DNA of 64,000 bases from Leptolyngbya sp. NIES-2104 (GTDB lineage: Bacteria > Cyanobacteriota > Cyanobacteriia > Leptolyngbyales > Leptolyngbyaceae). How positions within the stretch are numbered: position 1 is the first letter of the stretch; each line of letters opens with the position of its first letter. Location: positions 3,968,001 through 4,032,000 of the forward strand of contig NZ_BBWW01000001.1 of NCBI RefSeq assembly GCF_001485215.1. Reading direction: 5' to 3'. Both the position numbers and the translations under genes were made by a program. Under the pieces are notes generated by a model. It had not been told where the DNA came from. It made no database searches and saw only the letters and a list, made by a program, of their open reading frames with translations. Of the stretch, positions 26,465-34,376 are shown one piece after another.

Positions 26465-27972
26465 GGGTGACGCAGCAGGAAGCGAATAGAACGCAACACC
26501 TTGATCGCAAGACGCACGATCGATAGGTGCTTGATCTGTTGGTTTATCACTTTTTCCGAAGAAATTCGATTCACTGCTAAACTTGCCACACCTTCATTTA
26601 TCTGTGTATCCCCTTCAGGAATTATTTTTTGATAAATAATGCCATGTTTCTCAAGTGTTAAAGGATACAATTGCTCAAAGAGTTTTACAGATAGCTCGAT
26701 CGGGAAACAACGATGCTGTTCTAGTTGCTGGTTCAATTGCTGAATCGTCATGAATCGAGGTTCAATCACAATCAGAAATCCCAGCGGTGTTAGATAAGAA
26801 ACACACTGCTCGATCGCTTGATCAGCTAAAACAATTTGAAATGTAGCATTCTTGTCTAAATTGGCTTGTGTGTTGGGTTGCACGTAGGTTAAGCGCGATC
26901 GCGATAAATCACTCAAATCTGAAACAATCTCAGGCGCGATTTGATAACACAGAATGTTGAGAACAGGATAGAGTCGCTGAAGCTCTTGGATAAATTCATA
27001 TAGCTGGATGCGAGTTTGAAGTTTGAAGGCAGTTTGCGATCGTCGATCATGTTCTCCTCGAAATGGAGCTTCGATCTCATTCTTGAAAATATAGTGATAT
27101 AGCTTTTGCTGGATCGATTCGGGTGAATAGCAGTCAACAAACTTTCGATGACCCGCAGCAGCGATTTGAGCGGCTTTTTCAGGATGAGCTAGATAGAACT
27201 GAATCTTTTCTGATAGCTCGGTTTCATCGCCGTAGCATTCTAAGTGAACGCCTTCTTCAAAGAGTTCAAACAATCCCGTTTCGGGACGAATGCGATCGCT
27301 CAATAAAAACCCGCCTGCCATTAAGACTTCAAATACTCGTCGATTTAAGTCACCATTCAAGCTTGTATTAATCACAATCCGCGCTTCGGCATAGTCTTGT
27401 AGTGAGGTAATGTAGTCTTTTGTTTGAACGTCAATGTTAGAAAGCTTTTCTAAGACATAGTTCCGGTAACAGTGAAGCTCTGATTTTGAGCCTCGGAAGA
27501 TCACATCATCGGTCTTCTCAGAAGCAGGTGGAATGTAAGAATCAAGCACGATCGAGGCAGGCAACCAAAAGACATTCTTCAAGCCTGATTCAGCAAAAAA
27601 ATGGAGATGTTGTGGGCTTTGGTAAGTCCAGTGATAGTCACAGTTAAGCTGTTGACAGTATCGAATTATTCGACTCAAGCCACCATCGCCCGGATGAAAA
27701 GTATCTCCTAGCTTCATCACGGTTGGACAGTTCAGCGCATCGAGTCCACGCGGCTCAAAGGTCATCACTCGCGCTGATAAGCTCACTAAATCCGGCTCGA
27801 ATGGCAGTTGTTTGAGGATCGGACGCACGTCAAAAGAACTGCTTGGAATTGCGATCGCCCATCCACGTTTAATCGCTTCACTCGGCGGATTCGGACAGGC
27901 AATAATGCGATCGCCAGTTTGATCAAATTCAGCAAGCGGAACGGGTTTAGGTCGTAATATTAGTTCCTTCAT
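26461..27972 (-). CDS. CgeB-like glycosyltransferase with extra C-terminal Rossmann-like domain
   Basis: A 503-residue protein. The first 300 residues form a GT-B enzyme of the CgeB/glycosyltransferase group 1 kind: ALNCPTVMKLGDTFH, HLHFFAESGLKNVFWLPAS and ARIVINTSLNGDLNRRVFEVLMAGGFLLSDR (conserved RVFEVLMAGG). From about 320 to 450 there is a second region, with LNILCYQIAPEIVSDL, TFQIVLADQAIEQCVSYLTPLGFLIVIEPR. This has the rhythm of a methyltransferase fold, but the glycine-rich SAM loop is not visible. It may be a degenerate or non-catalytic domain. Confidence 0.8.
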   Translation of the reverse strand: MKELILRPKPVPLAEFDQTGDRIIACPNPPSEAIKRGWAIAIPSSSFDVRPILKQLPFEPDLVSLSARVMTFEPRGLDALNCPTVMKLGDTFHPGDGGLSRIIRYCQQLNCDYHWTYQSPQHLHFFAESGLKNVFWLPASIVLDSYIPPASEKTDDVIFRGSKSELHCYRNYVLEKLSNIDVQTKDYITSLQDYAEARIVINTSLNGDLNRRVFEVLMAGGFLLSDRIRPETGLFELFEEGVHLECYGDETELSEKIQFYLAHPEKAAQIAAAGHRKFVDCYSPESIQQKLYHYIFKNEIEAPFRGEHDRRSQTAFKLQTRIQLYEFIQELQRLYPVLNILCYQIAPEIVSDLSDLSRSRLTYVQPNTQANLDKNATFQIVLADQAIEQCVSYLTPLGFLIVIEPRFMTIQQLNQQLEQHRCFPIELSVKLFEQLYPLTLEKHGIIYQKIIPEGDTQINEGVASLAVNRISSEKVINQQIKHLSIVRLAIKVLRSIRFLLRHP

Positions 27973-28871
27973 TGACGATGACGGAGGAAGTAAAGAGAGA
28001 TAGAAACTAACATAATCGCTTTTCGTAACTTAGAGAGATGAGCACAGCGAATGATTGAGAAAAATGTGTCAAATTCTTGCTGAGTTGGCTGAGGAATTGA
28101 TCGAAATTCTCGATCGGCAAATTGATCAAGGTTCTCTGCATCGCTGAATTTAATCATCCAGAAGTTGAATAAGCGATCGAGGGCTTGATCGTATTGCTCT
28201 AAATCGCTTTGCGATCGCGTTTTCAATTTGCCGTAATGCCCATTGTTTCCGTGTACCCGATACTTCACTAACGGCTGATTGAGATAGTACTTATGAGCAT
28301 TTGCGATCGAGGCTCCATAACATAAACAATCATCTGCCCGAATTCGCCAATCTTCTAAATAAGGAATTGGAAAAATCTTCTCTAAAACATGTCGCTTGAT
28401 TGAAACGGTAGAAGTTCGATGCCCGATCCAAGTTCTGCGGTAAAGAGTACTAATTTTTGAAAAGCCGAGATCGCGAGTACGATCGTAACAAGCAGCGAGC
28501 CGTTCTTCGTTGCCAAAAAGCTCTGCACTCGTAAATAAAAAATCGCAGTCAGGATGATTTTTGTAGAATGTCAATGCAGTTTCAATATAAGTTTTTGTAT
28601 ACAAGTCATCCGCATCTAGAAAAAGGAGAATTTCACCTGTTGAGGCATCGAATCCAGCTTGAAATGCAGAAAGTTGCCCCTCGTTTTTATCTTTCAGAAT
28701 TAGGTGAACTTGATCAGATTTAGCTTTTAGAATTTCAGCAGATTGATCAGAAGAACAATCATCGACAACGATAATTTCATCAGCAGGAATCGTTTGATTG
28801 AGTGCGCTATCGATCGCTTCGATCACATAATTTTGATAGTTATAATTATTAATCAAAATCGAGGTTCTCAT
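27969..28871 (-). CDS. family 2 glycosyltransferase
   Basis: A 300-residue GT-A enzyme. The ATG at 28871 is chosen since it overlaps the stop of the upstream gene in the ATGA pattern and begins at MRTSILINNYNYQNYV, the usual first strand. VVDDCSSDQS and LLFLDADDLY (DADD at 86-89) are the nucleotide- and metal-binding motifs. An in-frame start at 28892 would add seven residues. The enzyme is soluble; the acceptor is unknown. Confidence 0.9.
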   Translation of the reverse strand: MRTSILINNYNYQNYVIEAIDSALNQTIPADEIIVVDDCSSDQSAEILKAKSDQVHLILKDKNEGQLSAFQAGFDASTGEILLFLDADDLYTKTYIETALTFYKNHPDCDFLFTSAELFGNEERLAACYDRTRDLGFSKISTLYRRTWIGHRTSTVSIKRHVLEKIFPIPYLEDWRIRADDCLCYGASIANAHKYYLNQPLVKYRVHGNNGHYGKLKTRSQSDLEQYDQALDRLFNFWMIKFSDAENLDQFADREFRSIPQPTQQEFDTFFSIIRCAHLSKLRKAIMLVSISLYFLRHRQ

Positions 28872-29656
28872 CGCAGCAACTCCTTGACCCAAGATCGGAG
28901 TGACTTCTTAGAAAAATTGCCTTGACGAATATCAGACCGAATATACGATCGTAGAATACTCAATTCAATGTCTCTCTCAGTTAAAACTCCAGCTTCTAGC
29001 GCTTCTCTAAAGTATTGAAACCAGAGTTCACCGAATGGATGATTGTGAGCTTTCCAGGGTTGGGTGTAGAGATTTGTATAATGAATCAGTTTTGTTTCAG
29101 AATTGCAGAAATCAAACTGATTCCAATTCGGATCAAGTTCAGCGATCGAGAATGAATGATACTGTAGAAATCGAGCATTCATTTGATTGAAATCAGAATA
29201 ACTGTAGAGGTTTTGATCGATTTCTGCACAGTAATTCTCTAGATCAAATCGACAGCGATCGCAGTCAATCAACATAACACTCAATCCCCAAGCATCGTTC
29301 GCTTCTCGCTTTGCAAGAAAATCACTTTCATGCAATTCAGTTTCAAATAATTCCGCAATGTCGGTTAAACAAATCGTATCAGAATCTAGATAAATTGCGC
29401 GTCCTTGATGTTTGCAAAGTTGCGGAATTAAATAACGATATAAACTAAACTCGGTTACGTTTTGATATTTAATTTTAAGCGACATTGGAGCTAGAAATGG
29501 CTCATCGTCGTTTCGCTCGATCGCATTATGAGTTCCATTCAATACGTAAATATCTAATTCGCGCTGAGTATGTTTTTGCAGCGAGTAAATCAAGACTTTC
29601 CGCTCAACTAAGCTGGCTTCTCCTGAACCAATAAAAACGCGAATCGGATGAGTCAT
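28868..29656 (-). CDS. GT8-like glycosyltransferase
   Basis: A 262-residue GT-A enzyme. ATG at 29656 overlaps the FkbM stop as ATGA and begins with MTHPIRVFIGSGEAS. GRAIYLDSDTICLTDIAELF has the DSD motif at 91-93. KLIHYTNLYTQPWKAHNHP is the conserved late block with a histidine ligand. It is shorter than, but clearly related to, the GT8-like protein at 9028-10011 (shared IRxFIGS, DSDxxxLxDIAEL, TNLxxQPW). Confidence 0.88.
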   Translation of the reverse strand: MTHPIRVFIGSGEASLVERKVLIYSLQKHTQRELDIYVLNGTHNAIERNDDEPFLAPMSLKIKYQNVTEFSLYRYLIPQLCKHQGRAIYLDSDTICLTDIAELFETELHESDFLAKREANDAWGLSVMLIDCDRCRFDLENYCAEIDQNLYSYSDFNQMNARFLQYHSFSIAELDPNWNQFDFCNSETKLIHYTNLYTQPWKAHNHPFGELWFQYFREALEAGVLTERDIELSILRSYIRSDIRQGNFSKKSLRSWVKELLR

Positions 29657-30405
29657 ACCGAACCTCCGACGATACTCCACGCTTTACGAATTCGATTCGT
29701 GTCTAAAACGGCTAATGTGTCTCGTGGTGTTGAAATAAACTGATAGCCAAATTCTTCAAGATATTGGCGGCAAGCTGCTTGGTCTGACTGACTAAGATGT
29801 TTATGTTCGTAAAGCACGATCGACGGACTAAACCTTCTAAAATCAATGAGCTTGATAATCTCAAAATCATATCCTTCCGTATCGATATGAATCACATCAA
29901 TTTCACGAACATCATATTTATAACAAAGCTGTTCAAAGGTTTGGCAAACGACATTGCAAGAGATTAATCTCTCTTGTAAATCAGGAATCCATTGTTCATG
30001 TTTTAAGATTGTCGGAAGTGAAAATGACCCAAGCTGGCTATACCATTCAGGCGCATTTTCATCTTGTCTCAAATAGTAGAATTTCTGCGCGTTGCTTTCT
30101 TTGGCAATCGCGCTATTCTCCAAAGCAATATTAGGAAAATCTCGAAAATTCTTCTCTAACTTTTCAAACACATATCGAACAGGTTCAACCTTAATTCCTG
30201 ACCAATTCCATTTCAAAATGAATCCGTAAATTGGATCGCCATTGATCCCATCATTCGAGCCGATTTGAATAAAAGAGGGTTGATGATTGAGCGAATAAGT
30301 ATAAAAAATGCAATCGATCGGATCTTGAAATGCAAAATATCTTAGAAACGGCGATCGCACAATTTTCCAAGGACACCTTTTTCTCAGAATTTGACGAATT
30401 CCCAT
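29653..30405 (-). CDS. FkbM family methyltransferase
   Basis: A 250-residue SAM-dependent methyltransferase. SFIQIGSNDGINGDP at 44-58 is motif I and IDVIHIDTEGYDFEIIKLIDF near 172-192 is the family-specific acidic block. It differs strongly from the FkbM protein at 4701-5471, so the two clusters did not exchange this gene recently. It lies three bases after the Wzt gene. In O-antigen systems a methyl group at the chain end can set length and serve as export tag recognised by the Wzt C-terminal domain; that is a reasonable model here. Confidence 0.88.
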   Translation of the reverse strand: MGIRQILRKRCPWKIVRSPFLRYFAFQDPIDCIFYTYSLNHQPSFIQIGSNDGINGDPIYGFILKWNWSGIKVEPVRYVFEKLEKNFRDFPNIALENSAIAKESNAQKFYYLRQDENAPEWYSQLGSFSLPTILKHEQWIPDLQERLISCNVVCQTFEQLCYKYDVREIDVIHIDTEGYDFEIIKLIDFRRFSPSIVLYEHKHLSQSDQAACRQYLEEFGYQFISTPRDTLAVLDTNRIRKAWSIVGGSV

Positions 30406-30408
30406 ACG

Positions 30409-31665
30409 CTACAAACTCCGCCATTCTGCTTTAGTCAGAATCTTACATTTCTTCGGTAGCCCAATCTGCCCCGTTCCGAAAAAATCTCCGCCTTCAACTA
30501 CGATCGACACTGCATCTTGAATATAATCCAGCACCTCAGATTCTCGATAAGCAAAATAGATGGGCAACCGGTAAGTTCCATTCGCCAAAGGCAAATTGTT
30601 CAGCCTACATCGAACAAACCCTGACTCTGAATTCAACACAACATTACTATCAGTGAAATTTGTTCTGAGTAATAAGATTGTTTGCCCTTGATCATCTAAA
30701 ACCGCAAAACTTACAATCACATTGTCTAACGGTTTTCCTGAATCATTCACATAGCCAAATTCAAAATCATAATTAAATCCAGATTTCAGCGTTTCAACTT
30801 CTTTTCCAGCAGTATCTAAGACTCGAAAATTTGAGACTTTCACTCTACCCGATCCCGTCCGATCGCGTCGTTCTAATAACGGAATTTTGCTCATCAACTG
30901 ATCAGAATGCTTCGAGTAAACCTCGATCGCTTGTTGCACGTTCCCGTTAAACACAACGCTGCCGGACTCTAATACAATTCCTCGATCGCACAATGCGCTA
31001 ATCGTCTGCATATTGTGACTCACAAACAAAACCGTCCGCCCTTCTTTGCCAACATCCTCCATTTTGTTCAAGCATTTCTTCTGAAACTGCACATCACCGA
31101 CCGCTAAAACCTCATCCACAATCAAAACCTCCGGCTCTAGATGTGCCGCAACCGCAAACGCCAATCGCACATACATCCCCGACGAATAGCGCTTCACAGG
31201 CGTATCAAGAAACCGTTCCACCTCAGCAAACTCAACAATCTCATCAAACTTCCGCGCAATCTCCGATCGACTCATCCCCAAAATCGCACCATTGAGATAG
31301 ATATTCTCGCGCCCCGACAGTTCCGGATGAAATCCCGTTCCCACTTCCAGCAGACTCGCCACTCGTCCCCAAATTTCGACCCTGCCGCGTGTTGGTTCAG
31401 TAATGCGGCTGAGAATTTTTAACAGCGTCGATTTTCCGGCTCCGTTGCGCCCAATAATACCAACTCGTTCGCCTTGATCGATCGTAAAAGACACCCCGTT
31501 CAATGCCCAAAACGCCTCCGATCGCATTCTTGGTTTACGCTGAACGATCGATTTCGCGGTATCAACGATCGCATCTCGCAGCGTCACCGTGTTCTGATGC
31601 GGCAGACGCGAGACTTGGTAACATTTCCCCAGATTTTCAACGCGCAGCATGGGCATCGATCGCAC
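30409..31665 (-). CDS. polysaccharide ABC exporter, ATP-binding subunit (Wzt type)
   Basis: A 418-residue protein with an N-terminal ABC domain (Walker A GRNGAGKST at 72-80, signature YSSGMYVRLAFAVA, Walker B VLIVDEVLAVGD) and a C-terminal domain from about 260 that resembles the Wzt carbohydrate-binding domain (GSGRVKVSNFRVLDTAGKEVETL, YRLPIYFAYRE). It starts on the base after the permease stop. ATG codons at 31656 and 31650 are alternative starts. It is not closely similar to the Wzt at 15157-16431 outside the ABC core, so it should carry a different glycan. Confidence 0.94.
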   Translation of the reverse strand: MRSMPMLRVENLGKCYQVSRLPHQNTVTLRDAIVDTAKSIVQRKPRMRSEAFWALNGVSFTIDQGERVGIIGRNGAGKSTLLKILSRITEPTRGRVEIWGRVASLLEVGTGFHPELSGRENIYLNGAILGMSRSEIARKFDEIVEFAEVERFLDTPVKRYSSGMYVRLAFAVAAHLEPEVLIVDEVLAVGDVQFQKKCLNKMEDVGKEGRTVLFVSHNMQTISALCDRGIVLESGSVVFNGNVQQAIEVYSKHSDQLMSKIPLLERRDRTGSGRVKVSNFRVLDTAGKEVETLKSGFNYDFEFGYVNDSGKPLDNVIVSFAVLDDQGQTILLLRTNFTDSNVVLNSESGFVRCRLNNLPLANGTYRLPIYFAYRESEVLDYIQDAVSIVVEGGDFFGTGQIGLPKKCKILTKAEWRSL

Positions 31666-32502
31666 CTAGATAATATCGGCAAACGTTCTTTCAACGCCAC
31701 GAAAATAATAAATTCCTGTCCACACAAATAGCAATATGACAATCAACGCTAAAACGAATCCTGGTAAATATAGCGCTTGATCATCATTGAGAATCGCCCA
31801 GCGAAACCCGTCGATCACACCCACCATCGGATTTAGCGAATACAATAATCGCCAGCGCTCAGGAATAATATCAATACTATAGCCAACTGGAGAAACGTAT
31901 TGTCCAAGCTGAATCACAAACGGAATCACTTGAGCAACATCACGAAATTTGACATAAATCGAAGCAAACCACAATCCGAATCCAAACGCGGTTAATGCTG
32001 CCATCAACGTGAAAAACGGTAAACTAATGATTCGCCAAGATGGAACATACCGATACCAAATCATCAACGCCAGCAGCAATAGTCCAGATACAAGAAAGTC
32101 CACGAAATTTACCACGATCGCGCTGGCAGGAACAATCAGCCGCGGGAAATAGATTTTAGAAATTAAATTGGCATTGTTCACCAGACTGTTACTGGTTTGA
32201 GACAGTGAACTCGCGAAGAACTGCCAAGGTAAAAGAGCCGCCAATACCAAAATTGGATAAGGTGCCGTTCCTTGAGTTGGCAAGTTCGCAAGATTGCTAA
32301 AAATCACCGTGAACACAATCATTGTTAGAAACGGTCGAATGATTGCCCAAGCGATCCCGATCGCAGTTTGCTTGTACCGCACCAAAATATCGCGCCAGGA
32401 TAAAAAATAGAACAATTCGCGATATTGCCACAAGTCCCGCCAGTATTGTTGTTCTGTCCGTCCCGCTTCAATCACAAATTTGGGTTTTGGCGATCGCTGC
32501 AT
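31666..32502 (-). CDS. polysaccharide ABC exporter, permease subunit (Wzm type)
   Basis: A 278-residue ABC-2 membrane protein. FYFLSWRDILVRYKQTAIGIAWAIIRPFLTM is the Wzm/TagG N-terminal signature and about six hydrophobic segments follow. YSLNPMVGVIDGFRWAIL near the C-terminus is also typical. First gene of the nine-gene second export operon. The divergent ABC exporter gene begins about 45 bases away, so promoters overlap the coding ends. Confidence 0.95.
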   Translation of the reverse strand: MQRSPKPKFVIEAGRTEQQYWRDLWQYRELFYFLSWRDILVRYKQTAIGIAWAIIRPFLTMIVFTVIFSNLANLPTQGTAPYPILVLAALLPWQFFASSLSQTSNSLVNNANLISKIYFPRLIVPASAIVVNFVDFLVSGLLLLALMIWYRYVPSWRIISLPFFTLMAALTAFGFGLWFASIYVKFRDVAQVIPFVIQLGQYVSPVGYSIDIIPERWRLLYSLNPMVGVIDGFRWAILNDDQALYLPGFVLALIVILLFVWTGIYYFRGVERTFADII

Positions 32503-32546
32503 TCTCGATGCTCCTCAATTTCCTGATCAAACGCTATCGTAAAAGA

Positions 32547-34376
32547 ATGCAGATTCGACGATTTCAACGCTCAATTGGCAGCGTTACTCAATTTTTATCG
32601 ATTTTTCGCTACTGTGGACGGGCGATCGAGCTTGTTTGGTCAACGAACCGCAGATTAACGATCGTGCTTGCATTGTTCACCTTGATCGGGGGTCTAGTTC
32701 CCGCGGCGATCGCGTATGTGGGGAAACTGATTGTCGATGCGGTTGTACTAGCGTCGAGAACAGGACTAGAAAGCGATCGCTGGATGGCACTTACTTATCT
32801 AGGGTTTGAAGCGCTCATGGTCGCGATTCAGTCCGGGAGTAAGCAAGGACTTGCACTCGTTCAATCGCTACTCAGAGTGTTGCTCGGTCAGAAAGTCAAT
32901 GAACTGATTCTTGAAAAAGCACTGACGCTGAATCTGACGCATTTCGAGGATTCAGAGTTCTATGACAAAATGACTCGTGCTAGACGAGAAGCTTCGAGCC
33001 GTCCGCTGAGTTTAGTCGGTCGAACCTTCGGCATTGTGCAAGATTCGCTCACGCTGATTACTTACGGCGGATTGTTGGTTCGATTCTCGGTTTGGGCAGT
33101 TGTGATGCTGATGATTGCTGCTGTCCCTGCCTTTATTGCAGAAACTCGCTTTGCAGGTGAGGCGTTTCGATTGTTCCGCTGGCGCACCCCTGAAACTCGC
33201 GAACAGAACTATCTCGAATGGTTGATCGCAAACGAGTCACCCGCAATGGAAATTCGACTCTATCAGTTGGGCGGATTGTTGCTCGATCGATATCGCACGA
33301 TCTTCCGCCGCCTGTACTCTGAAGACCGAGATCTCACCGTTCAGCGCGGCATCTGGAGCTATGTGCTTGGACTCGTTAGCTCTGTGGCATTCTATGGTGC
33401 GTATGTTTGGATTGTGTGGGAAACGATCGCAGGTCGAATCTCGCTCGGTGAATTGACGATGTATCTAGTCGTTTTTCGTCAAGGACAAGGCGCATTTGCT
33501 TCGATTCTCAGTTCGATCGGCGGCATGTACGAAGATTCGCTCTACCTTTCAAATCTCTACGAATTCTTAGGGCAAGAAATTCCGCGATCGCAAGGCAGCG
33601 CAACTCGTGGAATAGTTCCCGGTGATGGTTTGCGCTTTGAAGAAGTTACTTTTTACTATCCCGAATCCGACAAACCCGCACTCAATCAAGTCACATTCCA
33701 TCTGAAGCCTGGGGAAAAATTAGCGATCGTGGGTGAAAACGGTTCCGGTAAAACGACATTGATCAAGCTCCTCACACGACTCTACACCCCCACTTCTGGA
33801 CGAATTCTACTCGATGGTTTAGACCTTCAAGCCTGGGATATCGGAGCCTTACAGCGGCGAATTGGTGTGATTTTCCAAAACTTCATGCGCTACCAATTTA
33901 GCGTGGGGGAAAATGTCGGCGTGGGGGATGTTTTGAACTTAGACGATCGCGATCAATGGGTCATTGCTTCTGATAAAGGTAACGCGCTTTCCTTTATCAA
34001 AGACCTTCCAGAAACCTTTGATACGCGCTTAGGGCGATGGTTCAAAACCGGGCGAGAACTCTCTGGAGGACAATGGCAGCGGATTGCCTTATCCCGCGCC
34101 TTTATGCGAATTAGTGCAGATATTTTGGTGTTAGATGAACCGACTTCTGCGATGGATGCAGAATCCGAAGTGCAAATCTTCGATCGATTCCGCGAAATGA
34201 CCCCGGATCAGATGGCGATCTTGATTTCCCACCGCTTTTCAACGGTTCGCATGGCAGATCGAATTCTCGTGATGTCTGCTGGTGGGGTCGTTGAGCAAGG
34301 CAGCCATGAACAATTAGTCAAATTGGGAGGACGGTACGCGCATCTATTCTCGATTCAAGCTGCTGGATATCAATAG
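32547..34376 (+). CDS. ABC exporter, membrane and ATPase domains fused
   Basis: About 609 residues. The frame is open from 32343, but that part overlaps the wzm gene; ATG at 32547 (or 32508) is more credible. An N-terminal type 1 exporter membrane domain with six segments is followed by an ABC domain: Walker A VGENGSGKTT, signature RELSGGQWQRIALSRA, Walker B ADILVLDEPTSAMD, and H-loop ILISHRFSTV. Homodimeric half-transporters of this kind move lipids, peptides or drugs. The substrate cannot be predicted. Its stop codon directly abuts the stop of the convergent kinase gene (TAG next to CTA). Confidence 0.9.
   Translation: MQIRRFQRSIGSVTQFLSIFRYCGRAIELVWSTNRRLTIVLALFTLIGGLVPAAIAYVGKLIVDAVVLASRTGLESDRWMALTYLGFEALMVAIQSGSKQGLALVQSLLRVLLGQKVNELILEKALTLNLTHFEDSEFYDKMTRARREASSRPLSLVGRTFGIVQDSLTLITYGGLLVRFSVWAVVMLMIAAVPAFIAETRFAGEAFRLFRWRTPETREQNYLEWLIANESPAMEIRLYQLGGLLLDRYRTIFRRLYSEDRDLTVQRGIWSYVLGLVSSVAFYGAYVWIVWETIAGRISLGELTMYLVVFRQGQGAFASILSSIGGMYEDSLYLSNLYEFLGQEIPRSQGSATRGIVPGDGLRFEEVTFYYPESDKPALNQVTFHLKPGEKLAIVGENGSGKTTLIKLLTRLYTPTSGRILLDGLDLQAWDIGALQRRIGVIFQNFMRYQFSVGENVGVGDVLNLDDRDQWVIASDKGNALSFIKDLPETFDTRLGRWFKTGRELSGGQWQRIALSRAFMRISADILVLDEPTSAMDAESEVQIFDRFREMTPDQMAILISHRFSTVRMADRILVMSAGGVVEQGSHEQLVKLGGRYAHLFSIQAAGYQ

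Noticed and set aside
32343-32546. Extended N-terminus of the ABC exporter
   Set aside because: The added part is mostly antisense to the wzm gene and has no exporter features.
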